A stretch of DNA of 34,573 bases. It comes from Myroides injenensis M09-0166. Lineage in GTDB: Bacteria > Bacteroidota > Bacteroidia > Flavobacteriales > Flavobacteriaceae. The notes beneath the pieces are model-generated. The model ran no database searches and had not been told where the DNA came from. It saw only the letters and a program-made list of their open reading frames with translations. The position numbers were made by a program, and so were the translations under genes. This document shows, one piece after another, positions 24,360-33,289 of this stretch. Where the stretch lies: positions 1-34,573 of the forward strand of contig NZ_BAEX01000029.1 of assembly GCF_000246945.1 (NCBI RefSeq), written 5' to 3'. Each line of letters begins with the position of its first letter. Within the stretch, counting starts at the first letter, position 1.

Positions 24360-25679
24360 ATGAAAGTTTTAAAGTTTGGAGGGACTTCTGTAGGAAGTCC
24401 AGAAAGAATGGAACAGTTGTTACCAATTATTAAATCTCAACAAAGTGATAAACATTTAGTTGTATTATCCGCTGTATCGGGAACTACTAATGATCTTTTT
24501 GCAATTGCTCAATCTTATTTGAAAGAAGAAAAAGATAAAGCACGCAATGATATCAAGATTCTTTATTCAAAGTATAAAACTTTTATAAAACAATTATTTA
24601 AAACAGAAGAAGGTTTGCGGACTGCAGAAGAAGTAATTGACCATCATTTTAATTTATTAGACGAATTAGGTAATGATTTATTTACTTCAATAGAAGAACG
24701 AATAGTATTAGCACAAGGGGAATTGCTATCTACAACTTTATTTCATGTTTATTTAAAAGAGAAAGGGATACCTTCTGTATTACTACCCGCATTAGATTTT
24801 ATGCGAATGGATGAAGAGAATGAGCCTAATATTGAATATATTCAAAAACAAATAGGTATTAAATTAAGCGAGTATCCTAGTGATAATCTATTTATTACCC
24901 AAGGTTATATTTGTAGAAATACTTTTGGAGAGATAGATAATTTAAGAAGAGGAGGGTCTGATTATACAGCTTCTTTATTAGGTGCAGTATTAGGAGCAGA
25001 AGAGATACAGATTTGGACAGATATTGATGGTTTTCACAATAATGATCCTCGATATGTACAGAATACTAAACCTATAGCAAAACTAAGCTTTGATGAGGCT
25101 GCTGAGCTAGCTTATTTTGGTGCTAAAATTCTTCATCCACAAAGTGTTTTCCCTGCTAAAAGGTTTAATGTATCAGTACGATTATTAGATACTATGGAGT
25201 TAAGTGCACCAGGTACTTTAATTTCTCAAGGAACTGAAAGTGATGATCAAATAGTTGCTATTGCTGCTAAAGATGGTATTACAGCTATTCGTATTCAATC
25301 TTCAAGAATGCTGTTAGCATATGGTTTTTTACGTAGAGTATTTGAGGTATTTGAACGTTATAAAACTCCTATTGATATGATTACTACTTCTGAAGTTGCT
25401 GTTTCCTTAACCATCGATCAGACAACTTATTTAGAAGAGATTATTCAAGAGTTAAATTATTTTGGTAGTGTTGAGGTTGACCATGATCAAGCGATTGTTT
25501 GTATAGTTGGGGATTTTAGAAGTAATAAACATGGACACGCAACTATTGTTTCAGAGGCTGTAAAACACATTCCTGTACGTATGATATCTTATGGAGGTAG
25601 TGAGCATAATATTTCTTTATTAGTTCCTGCAAGTTATAAGATTGAAGCAATGCGTTCACTACATAATCGTTTATTTTAA
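24360..25679 (+). CDS. lysC: Aspartate kinase, monofunctional
   Basis: A 439-residue enzyme phosphorylating L-aspartate, the first step of the lysine, threonine and methionine family. Kinase motifs are KFGGTSVGS (5-13), VLSAVSGTTNDL (about 35-46), ERIVLAQGELLS (about 117-128), GGSDYTASLLGA (about 198-209) and WTDIDGFHNNDPR (about 218-230). The region from about 300 on holds ACT domains for amino-acid feedback. There is no homoserine dehydrogenase fusion. The coupled lysA suggests a lysine- or diaminopimelate-dedicated isozyme. It starts 8 bp before lysA and lies behind the leader/terminator. Confidence 0.94.
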   Translation: MKVLKFGGTSVGSPERMEQLLPIIKSQQSDKHLVVLSAVSGTTNDLFAIAQSYLKEEKDKARNDIKILYSKYKTFIKQLFKTEEGLRTAEEVIDHHFNLLDELGNDLFTSIEERIVLAQGELLSTTLFHVYLKEKGIPSVLLPALDFMRMDEENEPNIEYIQKQIGIKLSEYPSDNLFITQGYICRNTFGEIDNLRRGGSDYTASLLGAVLGAEEIQIWTDIDGFHNNDPRYVQNTKPIAKLSFDEAAELAYFGAKILHPQSVFPAKRFNVSVRLLDTMELSAPGTLISQGTESDDQIVAIAAKDGITAIRIQSSRMLLAYGFLRRVFEVFERYKTPIDMITTSEVAVSLTIDQTTYLEEIIQELNYFGSVEVDHDQAIVCIVGDFRSNKHGHATIVSEAVKHIPVRMISYGGSEHNISLLVPASYKIEAMRSLHNRLF

Positions 25680-25687
25680 AGAAAGCA

Positions 25688-26860
25688 ATGATGAATGAAA
25701 ATACTTTAGAAAAGTTAAAGAAAGAGCAGACTCCATTATACTACTATGACCTTCCTTTACTAAAAGAGACAGTAGAAGTAGCTAAGAATTCTGCAGATCG
25801 ATTTGATTACACTATTCATTATGCAATAAAGGCAAATAATAATCCTAAAATTTTAAAAGAAATTAGTTCGTTAGGTTTAGGTGCAGATTGTGTAAGTGGA
25901 AAAGAAATAGAATTAGCAATTGAAAATGGTTTTGATTCGCACTCAATTGTTTTCGCTGGAGTTGGTAAAACTGATAGAGAAATATCAATCGCCTTACAAA
26001 ATAATATTCTTGCCTTTAATGTTGAGTCTGTACAAGAGTTAGAAGTTATAGCTTCAATAGCAGAAAGTTTGAGTACTAAAGCTTGTATAGCATTGAGAAT
26101 TAATCCTAATGTAGATGCTAAAACACATCATTATATTACCACGGGACTTGATGAAAATAAGTTTGGTATTATGATGCACGAACTTGATAATTGCTTAGCT
26201 ATAATTAAGAATTCTACTAGTTTGGAATTAGTAGGTTTGCATTTTCACGTAGGTTCTCAGATTACTGATTTGAATGTTTACAAAAGATTATGTATTAAAG
26301 TAAATGAATGGAATAACTATTTTTATGAAAGAGGTTATAACGTTCCTATTTTAAATTTAGGAGGAGGGCTAGGTATTAATTATTGTGAACCAGATGAGGA
26401 ATCAATAGTTAATTTCTCAAACTTCTTTTATTTGTTTCATCAGTTTTTAGAACTTAGAGAGGGACAAAAAGTACATTTTGAGTTAGGAAGATCGCTTGTT
26501 GCTAATTGTGGAACATTAGTAAGTAGAGTCTTATATATTAAAAATGGTATAAAAAAGAACTTCGCTATTTTGGATGCTGGTATGACAGAACTCCTGCGAC
26601 CAGCATTATATCAAGCCTATCATAAAGTTGAAAAATGGGAAGCTGGTAATATTGCTGAGGAAACTAATGAAAGTAATAATATTCGTTATGATATTGTAGG
26701 TCCAATTTGTGAAAGTAGTGATTGTTTTGGTAAGGATGTTATCTTGCCAAAATTAGAAAGAGGAGATTTAATTGCTATCCGTTCTGCGGGGGCTTATGGA
26801 GAGGTGATGGCGTCACGTTATAATTTAAGACAGGAGTTAAATTATTTTTACAAAGAATAA
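25688..26860 (+). CDS. lysA: Diaminopimelate decarboxylase
   Basis: A 390-residue fold-type III PLP enzyme making L-lysine from meso-diaminopimelate. YAIKANNNP contains the PLP lysine (Lys48). HFHVGSQI (about 179-186), LNLGGGLGINY (about 215-225), the second-domain CESSDCF (about 344-350) and SAGAYGEVMASRYN (about 370-383) are the family landmarks. Two consecutive ATGs (25688, 25691) could both serve as start. It is 8 bp after lysC, the same operon. The length is slightly below the common 400-420. Confidence 0.9.
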   Translation: MMNENTLEKLKKEQTPLYYYDLPLLKETVEVAKNSADRFDYTIHYAIKANNNPKILKEISSLGLGADCVSGKEIELAIENGFDSHSIVFAGVGKTDREISIALQNNILAFNVESVQELEVIASIAESLSTKACIALRINPNVDAKTHHYITTGLDENKFGIMMHELDNCLAIIKNSTSLELVGLHFHVGSQITDLNVYKRLCIKVNEWNNYFYERGYNVPILNLGGGLGINYCEPDEESIVNFSNFFYLFHQFLELREGQKVHFELGRSLVANCGTLVSRVLYIKNGIKKNFAILDAGMTELLRPALYQAYHKVEKWEAGNIAEETNESNNIRYDIVGPICESSDCFGKDVILPKLERGDLIAIRSAGAYGEVMASRYNLRQELNYFYKE

Positions 26861-26872
26861 CTTTAAAATAGT

Positions 26873-26901
26873 TTGAGTATTAAAATAGTTTGTTAATTTT
26901 G
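26873..26901 (+). promoter_or_regulatory. Promoter of the small unknown gene
   Basis: TTG (26873-26875), an 18-bp spacer and TAATTTTG (26894-26901), 47 bp before the ATG at 26949. It is one of the best promoter matches in the window. Confidence 0.65.
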
Positions 26902-26948
26902 GTACTAGCCCCATAAGGGAGAATATTATTAAATAAATAAAATATCTA

Positions 26949-27248
26949 ATGAAATTAGGAGATATCGACGTAGTAGGTGAAATCATTGACTTGAACTTTC
27001 AATTATTAAGAACGCAAATTCTATTGGAAGAAGTACTAAAACACAATGCTGATAGTTTAAAACTTCCTTCGCCAGAGGCAATGAATGAAATTAATGAATT
27101 TGCTTTGAAGTCTATTCAAAAGAAATTCCCAAATATGAATATTGGTAGAAAAGAAGATGTACCAAATAATGAAGATGCACCAAAAAACAGAAGAATAAAA
27201 AAAAAACGCCAAGTATTTTACTTGGCGTTTTTCTTTTGTAGTAAATAA
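26949..27248 (+). CDS. Small unknown protein whose frame runs through a terminator
   Basis: A 99-residue protein I do not recognise. Residues 1-50 look helical (IIDLNFQLLRTQILLEEVLK), followed by an acidic/asparagine-rich linker (KEDVPNNEDAPKN) and a basic stretch (RRIKKKR). Residues 86-95 are encoded by a terminator hairpin at 27203-27231, and the stop at 27246 lies beyond the T-run. If transcription ends at the hairpin, most mRNAs would lack a stop codon. None of the three frames has a stop between the basic stretch and the hairpin. A good promoter supports a real gene; the final ~15 residues may not be normally made. Confidence 0.65.
   Translation: MKLGDIDVVGEIIDLNFQLLRTQILLEEVLKHNADSLKLPSPEAMNEINEFALKSIQKKFPNMNIGRKEDVPNNEDAPKNRRIKKKRQVFYLAFFFCSK
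27203..27231. terminator. Bidirectional terminator inside the 3' end of the small gene
   Basis: A 13-bp stem (27203-27215 with 27219-27231, arm AAAACGCCAAGTA), loop TTT, then TTCTTTT on the plus strand and ten Ts on the minus strand. It can serve the small gene and also the convergent lipoprotein gene ending at 27369. Confidence 0.9.
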
Positions 27249-27368
27249 AAAAATTATGAAAAAAATTAATCTGCTTTTACAAGCTTTGTATATTAACATA
27301 CTTGACAATATTTGTGCCAAATTTTATAATATTGATTAAAATTAATTTAAATATTTAGTTATTTATTT

Positions 27369-27845
27369 TTAATTGCATAGAGTAGGTCCCCATTCTCGAT
27401 GACCGCGATCTTTCCAACATTGATATGTTTCTTTAATATCCATTACTTTAATTTCATTGTTCTCTTTAGTAAGAGTCATTATAACTTTACGTGCTTTCAT
27501 TGAATCGTCAGGAATATCATCTTCTAATAACGAGAGCGTAATAATATTGGAATTTGCATCTTTTTTTCTTGATAATATATAAAGATAGTTATCCCCTGCA
27601 TTAAGTATTTCAGGAGCATACTCCTTCATAATTAATGTTTCAGAATTTAAGTTTTTTTCTTTAATGATATTATTTAAGTGATCTATTTCATGATGATCAG
27701 CAATGCGATATTCATCATACTCTTGAACTACTTCAATTGAAGAGTTATTTCGCATTGAGTTCTTACTTATAGAATTTTTATTCTTACAAGAAACCGTAAA
27801 TACAAAAACCGATAATATTACTAATATAAATGCTATATTTTTCAT
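27369..27845 (-). CDS. Putative lipoprotein, unknown function
   Basis: A 158-residue protein with a signal peptide and lipobox (FTVSC, Cys20), then a hydrophilic Ser/Asn-rich linker and a small folded domain ending PTLCN with two further cysteines (in YQCW and TLCN). I do not recognise the family. The ATG at 27845 is chosen from the signal peptide; ten further codons upstream run into the promoter box at 27873-27880. Confidence 0.7.
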   Translation of the reverse strand: MKNIAFILVILSVFVFTVSCKNKNSISKNSMRNNSSIEVVQEYDEYRIADHHEIDHLNNIIKEKNLNSETLIMKEYAPEILNAGDNYLYILSRKKDANSNIITLSLLEDDIPDDSMKARKVIMTLTKENNEIKVMDIKETYQCWKDRGHREWGPTLCN

Positions 27846-27872
27846 AGTATAATTATCTTTTGAATTATACTG

Positions 27873-27880
27873 CAAAGTTA
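27873..27880 (-). promoter_or_regulatory. -7 box of the lipoprotein gene
   Basis: TAACTTTG on the minus strand, 27 bp before the ATG at 27845. The in-frame TTG at 27875 is inside this box and so is not a start. Confidence 0.55.
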
Positions 27881-27985
27881 GGTATTGTAAAATCGTATTA
27901 TTTAATAATAAACTAAAAGTTTTATTAAATAATGGTTAATTATAGAATTTATATTATAAAAAAGTAAAATATTATATAAAATGGA

Positions 27986-29215
27986 CTATATCCCTATTTC
28001 AAATTGTAGCCTAAAATACCAGTTGTTTTTTGTAGCTCCTTCATTGAATTTTAGATAATCATAAGTAAATTCAGCTTGTAGCTTAAACGCGTGTTCCCAA
28101 AGGTATTTTGTTGCTCCAAGAGTAAATTCAGTTGTATTAGGAAGATTTAATTGTTTATATAAATCGTCATTCATTGTCTGAGTAGAGACTCTTCCAATAA
28201 TTTCATAATTTGAAGGGAATAAATAACTTAATTGATAATCCATACCATGCCCAGCAAATACATATCCTGATCTAGCTATACCATCTGTATCAATAATATT
28301 GTAAATAGGATCACTTAATGATCTGCTCATATAGGCAACCATACCAGCCCAACCATTATATTTTAGGATACCATCAAACATTAATGCTCTAAAAGTTTTT
28401 GCTTCAAATAATTTATCTCCTGTTTGCCCTTGTGAGTTTTCAGCATTATTATGGTAAACAAAAGTTCCAGACAACATTAACTTAGGCTTTTGTTCTCTAG
28501 CTAAATCTCCTTCAAAGAAAGCTCCATTTTTTGAAAAACTCCCTAAAGGAAATAATTCGACTCTCCCAGTAAGAGCATAACTATCACTTTCTGAACCACT
28601 CCAGTTACGACCACGTCCTGTACTGGCAGCAGTCTTAATATTAAAACCAAATTCATCTTTACGTTCATGTAGATAGTAAGCTTGGATACCAAAATCTCTA
28701 TCAACATTAAATTTAGCATTATTAATAGAACGATCTGTAAGTTGTAATGCTCCCGATGAGTTTGTACGTTGTCTGTTTCCAGGAAGTTTAGTCTGCCCAA
28801 AAATAAAACTCCAATGATCATTTGGACGGTAAGTCAATGCAGCATCACGAATAATATTAGGTGACTCATTCTCTTTTTGTTTTCCCATATCTTTGGGAGC
28901 AAATGACAATTGGATAACATATAAAAATTTAGGATTACCTACAAATCCATCTAGACGCAAGCGCAGTCGTCTTATTTCGCCTTCATATTTATTTTTTTCA
29001 CCTTCATTATTTATAAAACTAATTCTATTTTGCATTCTGAAACGAATGTTTAATTGGAAGATACTATCTGCTGAAGTCATTCCTAAACCTTTACCATAGC
29101 TGTAATAAGGTAGTTGTTCTAGCTTAACATCATTATAATTTTCTTTTTTATCTTCAATTTGTGCCGCAAGTGTTAGAGACATTAATAGAAATAGTAGGCT
29201 ATAAATCTTTTTCAT
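27986..29215 (-). CDS. OprP/OprO-like outer-membrane porin
   Basis: A 409-residue outer-membrane beta-barrel with signal peptide (MKKIYSLLFLLMSLTLAAQ). The N-terminal strands FQLNIRFRMQNR and EGEIRRLRLRLDGFVGNPKF (about 77-96) are typical of the phosphate-selective porin O/P family. The C-terminus WYFRLQFEIGI ends in alternating aromatic/hydrophobic residues suited to barrel assembly. Family members pass phosphate or polyphosphate; specificity here is not provable. No pst or pho genes lie nearby. It is monocistronic with its own promoter. Confidence 0.85.
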   Translation of the reverse strand: MKKIYSLLFLLMSLTLAAQIEDKKENYNDVKLEQLPYYSYGKGLGMTSADSIFQLNIRFRMQNRISFINNEGEKNKYEGEIRRLRLRLDGFVGNPKFLYVIQLSFAPKDMGKQKENESPNIIRDAALTYRPNDHWSFIFGQTKLPGNRQRTNSSGALQLTDRSINNAKFNVDRDFGIQAYYLHERKDEFGFNIKTAASTGRGRNWSGSESDSYALTGRVELFPLGSFSKNGAFFEGDLAREQKPKLMLSGTFVYHNNAENSQGQTGDKLFEAKTFRALMFDGILKYNGWAGMVAYMSRSLSDPIYNIIDTDGIARSGYVFAGHGMDYQLSYLFPSNYEIIGRVSTQTMNDDLYKQLNLPNTTEFTLGATKYLWEHAFKLQAEFTYDYLKFNEGATKNNWYFRLQFEIGI

Positions 29216-29234
29216 ATGTAAATGTGTTGGATAG

Positions 29235-29242
29235 CAAAAATA
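29235..29242 (-). promoter_or_regulatory. -7 box of the porin gene
   Basis: TATTTTTG on the minus strand, 19 bp before the porin ATG. Confidence 0.5.
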
Positions 29243-29334
29243 ACATTAGTTTTGCATGATTTTTAGTATCTAATGTTTTCCTTGTGTGAACTTAATGTTA
29301 CTAAAGTGTTAAATACAAAGAAACAAAAATAATT

Positions 29335-30168
29335 ATGATATATATAGCTTATCATTTTAATGTCGAACCAAGAGAATTAGGAGCTGAAATTCTATTAGCA
29401 GAGTTAGGGGAGAAGGCATTTGAAAGTTTTGAAGAAACACCTACAGGTATAAGTGCCTACGTACAAAAAGATCTATGGACAGATGATATTTTGGACGATA
29501 TATTTATATTACAATCAGATCAATTTACTATTACTTATAGAAAAGAAGAAATAGCACAAGTAAATTGGAATGTTGAATGGGAAAAGAATTTTGACCCAAT
29601 AGATGTAGATGGTGAATGTTATGTACGTGCCCCTTTTCATCCAGCGATAGATGCTAAATATGATATAGTTATTGAGCCTAAAATGAGTTTTGGTACAGGG
29701 CATCATGAAACAACATTCATGATGATTCGCCAAATCCTTAATAATGATATGGAAGGCAAGCATGTTTTAGATATGGGATGCGGTACCGCTATTTTGGCAA
29801 TATTAGCATCTTTACGAGGAGCTAAGACGGTAGAAGCAATTGATATTGATAATTGGTGCTATATTAACTCTACAGAAAATGTAACACGAAATAATTGTTC
29901 AAATATTTCTGTATTTGAAGGTGATGCTTCTATTTTAGCAACTGAACCAAAATACGATGTTATACTAGCTAATATAAATCGAAACATATTAGTGAATGAT
30001 ATGGATAAATATGTAGCATGTTTAAAAACAGGGGGCTCAATATTTTTCAGTGGATTTTATACGGAGGATATTCCAGTTATATTAAAATCAGCTGAATCTT
30101 ATGGTTTATCATTTGAAAATCAATTAGAAAAAAATAATTGGGTATCTTTGAAGTTTATTAAACAATAA
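29335..30168 (+). CDS. prmA: Ribosomal protein L11 methyltransferase
   Basis: A 277-residue SAM-dependent enzyme that methylates lysines and the N-terminus of ribosomal protein uL11. The N-terminal recognition domain (about 1-90) is followed by the conserved EPKMSFGTGHHETT (about 115-128), the SAM motif LDMGCGTAILAI (about 145-156), EAIDIDNW, and the catalytic loop VILANINRNIL (about 210-220). It is followed 21 bp later by clpS, an order I expect in Flavobacteriia. Confidence 0.94.
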   Translation: MIYIAYHFNVEPRELGAEILLAELGEKAFESFEETPTGISAYVQKDLWTDDILDDIFILQSDQFTITYRKEEIAQVNWNVEWEKNFDPIDVDGECYVRAPFHPAIDAKYDIVIEPKMSFGTGHHETTFMMIRQILNNDMEGKHVLDMGCGTAILAILASLRGAKTVEAIDIDNWCYINSTENVTRNNCSNISVFEGDASILATEPKYDVILANINRNILVNDMDKYVACLKTGGSIFFSGFYTEDIPVILKSAESYGLSFENQLEKNNWVSLKFIKQ

Positions 30169-30189
30169 ATTTTTTGAAAAGAAATTTTT

Positions 30190-30465
30190 ATGAGCACTAA
30201 AGAAAAAATTCAAGAAGATGTTGATGTAGCAGGTTTGCTAGATGGGAATAGTGAGATTATTTTATATAATGATGACGTGAATACTTTCGATCATGTGATA
30301 GACACATTGGTAAGGGTATGTGACCATACATCAGAACAAGCTGAGCAATGCGCATTATTGGTGCATTATACTGGTAAATGTACAGTAAAGACGGGAGAAT
30401 TTAAAAAGCTTAAACCACAATGTCTGCAATTATTAGACGCTGGATTAAGTGCTGAAATAGTTTAA
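30190..30465 (+). CDS. clpS: ClpS adaptor of the ClpAP-type protease
   Basis: A 91-residue ClpS that delivers N-degron substrates to the Clp ATPase. The core shows IILYNDDVNTFDHVIDTL (about 23-40, the substrate-pocket N-D-D segment), VCDHTSEQAEQCALLVHYTG and the ending LKPQCLQLLDAGLSAEI. The length and order of elements are normal. It is cotranscribed with prmA and ends at a terminator shared with prfH. Confidence 0.93.
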   Translation: MSTKEKIQEDVDVAGLLDGNSEIILYNDDVNTFDHVIDTLVRVCDHTSEQAEQCALLVHYTGKCTVKTGEFKKLKPQCLQLLDAGLSAEIV

Positions 30466-30471
30466 AAGTAT

Positions 30472-30506
30472 AAAGGGGCTGTCTTATAAGTAAAGACAGC
30501 CCCTTT
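30472..30506. terminator. Bidirectional terminator between clpS and prfH
   Basis: A 14-bp stem (30472-30485 with 30493-30506, arm AAAGGGGCTGTCTT) with loop ATAAGTA and a T-run. It lies directly between the convergent stop codons. Confidence 0.93.
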
Positions 30507-30507
30507 T

Positions 30508-31128
30508 TTATTTTGCTCTAAATTTCATACCTACAAAAGTTCGAATAGGATTACCTCTTTCTATTTTTGTTTGGTTTAACCATGTTTCCAGTTCTTCTTC
30601 TTTATCTTCTTTTAATGCCATGTTTTGAAGTTTCTGAAGAATTCTTTCAGTGGCTAATTTTTTGTTTTGATGTTGGGATCTACTATCCATAGCTAAGACT
30701 GAAATGCCAGTCGCTAGGTGAGTAGCTCTTACTGCGGAACTTACTTTGTTGACATTTTGTCCTCCAGCTCCTGAACTTCGTACTGCTTGATAGTGAATAT
30801 TACTATCAAATTTTGAATCAGTATTCTTTTTTGCCATTTTAAATATACCGATGTACCAGTTCTTTCTTTTGTGGTTAGGTCTGAATGGACTCTCACAAAT
30901 CCATAATACAGTTCCTATCCATGACTTTAGAAAGTCATTAATTTCCCTAGACGATTCGTTGATTTGAATAATAACAGATGTGCCATTAGCATCTGTTTCA
31001 TTCCATATTGGATTAACGATTATATTGGATTTGACCGCTTCGTCTATAAAAATTTGTGCAATCTTAGTAACGGAAAAATCACACTCTTTTGGACCTCTAC
31101 CTGATGTAATTTGAATAAATGTAGCCAT
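30508..31128 (-). CDS. prfH: Peptide chain release factor homologue PrfH
   Basis: A 206-residue protein of the class-I release factor fold without codon-recognition domain. The N-terminal [11 protein letters not shown] and the middle [15 protein letters not shown] (about 80-94) are features of PrfH. The catalytic GGQ lies at 122-124 in [12 protein letters not shown], followed by a basic helical tail. From published work on RtcB2-PrfH, PrfH is thought to release peptides from ribosomes whose 16S rRNA 3' end has been cut by nucleases of the colicin E3 type, so that the RNA ligase can repair it. Its start lies 2 bp after the rtcB stop, so the pair is cotranscribed. Confidence 0.92.
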   Translation of the reverse strand: MATFIQITSGRGPKECDFSVTKIAQIFIDEAVKSNIIVNPIWNETDANGTSVIIQINESSREINDFLKSWIGTVLWICESPFRPNHKRKNWYIGIFKMAKKNTDSKFDSNIHYQAVRSSGAGGQNVNKVSSAVRATHLATGISVLAMDSRSQHQNKKLATERILQKLQNMALKEDKEEELETWLNQTKIERGNPIRTFVGMKFRAK

Positions 31129-31130
31129 AG

Positions 31131-32522
31131 TTATTTATCCATTCTTACAAATTTAGGAGTAAAGGTTCCTAATATTTTTATTAAGTCACTTTGTGCTTGG
31201 ATCACAGTATTTATATCTTTATAAGCCATTGGGGCTTCATCAATACTACCACCGATAATTTGCACGTCTGCCTCTTTTATTGTTTTTTTTACTTCACTTT
31301 TGGTAAACATGTTTTTACATGCATTACGTGAGTGAAGTCTTCCTGCACCATGCGAAGCTGAATTTAAACTTTCCTCATTTCCTAAGCCTTCTACTATAAA
31401 ACCATTTGTAGTCATAGAGCCTGGAATAATTCCCAATTGTCCTTTGCTAGCAGGAGTAGCCCCTTTTCTATGAACGATTACTTCTTGTCCATTAAGGTAT
31501 TCCTTCCATGCGAAATTGTGATGATTCTCTATAGTGAATGCAATTTGCTTTCCTAATGCTTTCGCTATTCTACGATGAATGTCATCATGACAAGCTTTTG
31601 CATAATCACCTGCAAGATTCATTGCCATCCAGTATTCTTGTCCGTCATGAGTTGCAAGGTCAAGCCAAGCTAAATGTTGAACATTACTAGGTAGAGGACA
31701 TTGTTTAGTAGCTAAATAGGTATAATGTTTTGCAATATTAGCACCTAATCCTCTTGATCCACTATGAGAAAGAACAGCAATATACTCACCTGGTTCTAAT
31801 TTCCATTCTGGTTTAGTCTCACTTAAACTAACTATACCAAATTCAACAAAATGATTCCCACCGCCTGATGTTCCAAGCTGCTTATAAGCTTTATCTAACA
31901 GTTTTTTTACAAAGGGAATATTTTTAAATTCATCTCTATAAAAAATTTCATGATCTACTTTGTTTTGGTGCGTGTCATACATTCCAAATTTTGTATGATC
32001 ATTTAATATATTTAATAATTGATTGTCTTTACCTTTTAAGAAGTTAGCTGGTAGGTTGAAAACGGATAAACTCATTCTACACCCTATATCAACGCCTACT
32101 CCGTAAGGTATAACAGCATTATCTGTAGCAAGTACTCCACCTATTGGTAAACCATACCCGTAGTGTGCATCTGGCATTAAAGCTCCTGATATCGCTATGG
32201 GTAATTTTAAAGCAGTAAATAGTTGATACTTTGTTTGATCATCTATTGCATCTTCACCATAAATTGAAAAAGGTACTCTAGTGTTGTTGAGTTGATGTCT
32301 TTTTATTTCAACTTGGTTAATCAAGCTTTCAGCTATTTTACCCCAGATACCATCTCCAATATATGAATTAGGGTCTAGTAATACTTTTTTTGCTTCTTCT
32401 AATAAACTGTTTTTATTCTCTTTTTTCTTATATCTATTTAATTGCCCTAAAGCAATATTTATTGTATTATTTTTGGGATAGCCTATTTTTATAAAGTCTC
32501 TCCCAGAAAGTTTCCTTCCCAT
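31131..32522 (-). CDS. rtcB: RNA ligase RtcB (RtcB2-type, paired with PrfH)
   Basis: A 463-residue GTP- and Mn2+-dependent ligase joining 2',3'-cyclic phosphate or 3'-phosphate ends to 5'-OH ends. Metal and catalytic motifs visible: DIGCR (145-149), GGGNHF (220-225), SHSGSRGLG (252-260), ENHHN (332-336), HRKGATP (351-357) and ASHGAGR (389-395), with the guanylylated His at 391. No archease or RtcR gene is adjacent, and linkage to prfH marks it as the ribosome-repair type. No TAnnTTTG box lies in the 130 bp between the upstream hairpin and its ATG. Confidence 0.95.
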   Translation of the reverse strand: MGRKLSGRDFIKIGYPKNNTINIALGQLNRYKKKENKNSLLEEAKKVLLDPNSYIGDGIWGKIAESLINQVEIKRHQLNNTRVPFSIYGEDAIDDQTKYQLFTALKLPIAISGALMPDAHYGYGLPIGGVLATDNAVIPYGVGVDIGCRMSLSVFNLPANFLKGKDNQLLNILNDHTKFGMYDTHQNKVDHEIFYRDEFKNIPFVKKLLDKAYKQLGTSGGGNHFVEFGIVSLSETKPEWKLEPGEYIAVLSHSGSRGLGANIAKHYTYLATKQCPLPSNVQHLAWLDLATHDGQEYWMAMNLAGDYAKACHDDIHRRIAKALGKQIAFTIENHHNFAWKEYLNGQEVIVHRKGATPASKGQLGIIPGSMTTNGFIVEGLGNEESLNSASHGAGRLHSRNACKNMFTKSEVKKTIKEADVQIIGGSIDEAPMAYKDINTVIQAQSDLIKILGTFTPKFVRMDK

Positions 32523-32654
32523 TTTTGTAATGATTAAATTGACAATATTGACTAAGCTTAATTAATTTCTTAGTCGTTAAGTTTTACTGTTGATCTTTAG
32601 CATCAACAAGTCAATTCGGGAATATTTCGTAAAGGGTCCGGAATAAACAAAAAA

Positions 32655-32677
32655 AGCCCGAATTATATCTTCGGGCT
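32655..32677 (-). terminator. Terminator/attenuator upstream of rtcB
   Basis: An 8-bp GC-rich stem (32655-32662 with 32670-32677, arm AGCCCGAA) with a 7-nt loop. On the minus strand it is followed by seven Ts, so it works in the rtcB direction. It follows a short ORF and precedes rtcB by about 130 bp. Confidence 0.8.
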
Positions 32678-32705
32678 CTCTTTTATATTTTAAATTTTGT
32701 TATGT

Positions 32706-32786
32706 CTATATAAAAATTGCACGAAGACGCATAGCAGCAAATCTTGCTGATATGATTGAAACGGTAGTATAATTTAGTACAAACAT
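32706..32786 (-). CDS. Short leader ORF upstream of rtcB-prfH (candidate)
   Basis: A 26-codon ORF beginning MFVLNYTTVSII and continuing SARFAAMRLRAIFI, stopping 29 bp before the terminator arm. A promoter-like pair is upstream at 32822-32853. It may be a leader peptide, a small protein, or part of a small RNA. I do not recognise the peptide. Confidence 0.35.
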   Translation of the reverse strand: MFVLNYTTVSIISARFAAMRLRAIFI

Positions 32787-32821
32787 TTTCTTCGTTTTTA
32801 AAAAGTTAATTTTATTTGATG

Positions 32822-32853
32822 CAAATTTTGTGTAAAAAAAATGAATAAACCAA
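32822..32853 (-). promoter_or_regulatory. Promoter-like pair of the rtcB leader
   Basis: On the minus strand: TTG (32851-32853), 21 bp, AAAATTTG (32822-32829), a 7-of-8 match to... TAnnTTTG with one mismatch at its first base. It lies 35 bp before the short ORF. Confidence 0.35.
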
Positions 32854-32928
32854 ATTAATTTATTCTTTTTTTATTTTAACAGTGAAAATGCTTTGGTAGA
32901 ATTAAAGAGTAAGTATAGTTTTATTTAG

Positions 32929-33232
32929 TGAAGTCATCTTGACTTTTTAGTTTTCTGAAATTTCTTTAGACCTATAATGATAAAAGTTATCTAATTCCAT
33001 ATCATTTAATTAGATAATGTGGCATCGAATGTATTGTGTAAAGAACGAAAGCTAACTAATCAAGCATTTCTTATTTGAATAGCATCTCTTTCTTTGTATA
33101 GTTTTACATCAAAATAATTGTCTTGATTCTTTTGCACTTTTCATTTATTGGGACTGATGTTAGCTATTATTTCTTTATCTCTAATTTTTTTTCTAAAATT
33201 CTGTGAATCAAAACTAACATCAGCATTACTAA
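32929..33232 (-). pseudogene. Transposase C-terminal relic with IS end
   Basis: Reads on the minus strand as a decayed counterpart of 18090-18381. FDSQNFRKK and ANISPNK are followed by in-frame stops, then YFDVKLYKE and LVSFRSLHNTFDATLSN, a deletion, and finally the ending GLKKFQKTKKSR and stop. The IS end TGAAGTCATCTTGA (32929-32942) overlaps the stop codon. At least three inactivating changes are visible. As in the other island, the hairpin repeat lies on the 5' side where the N-terminal half of the gene should be. Confidence 0.8.
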
Positions 33233-33289
33233 AACAATCCTGATAGGAGTATTTCAGCATTAATTAATTGATAAATTATGTATTCGAAA

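Noticed and set aside
27057-27320. 87-codon ORF antisense to the small unknown gene
   Set aside because: It crosses the terminator hairpin, has a hydrophobic composition typical of AT-rich antisense, and has no promoter.
32570-32650. tRNA or riboswitch before rtcB (small hairpins GTTGAT/ATCAAC and ATTCGG/CCGGAAT)
   Set aside because: There is no cloverleaf, CCA end or recognisable riboswitch core; only weak stems are present.
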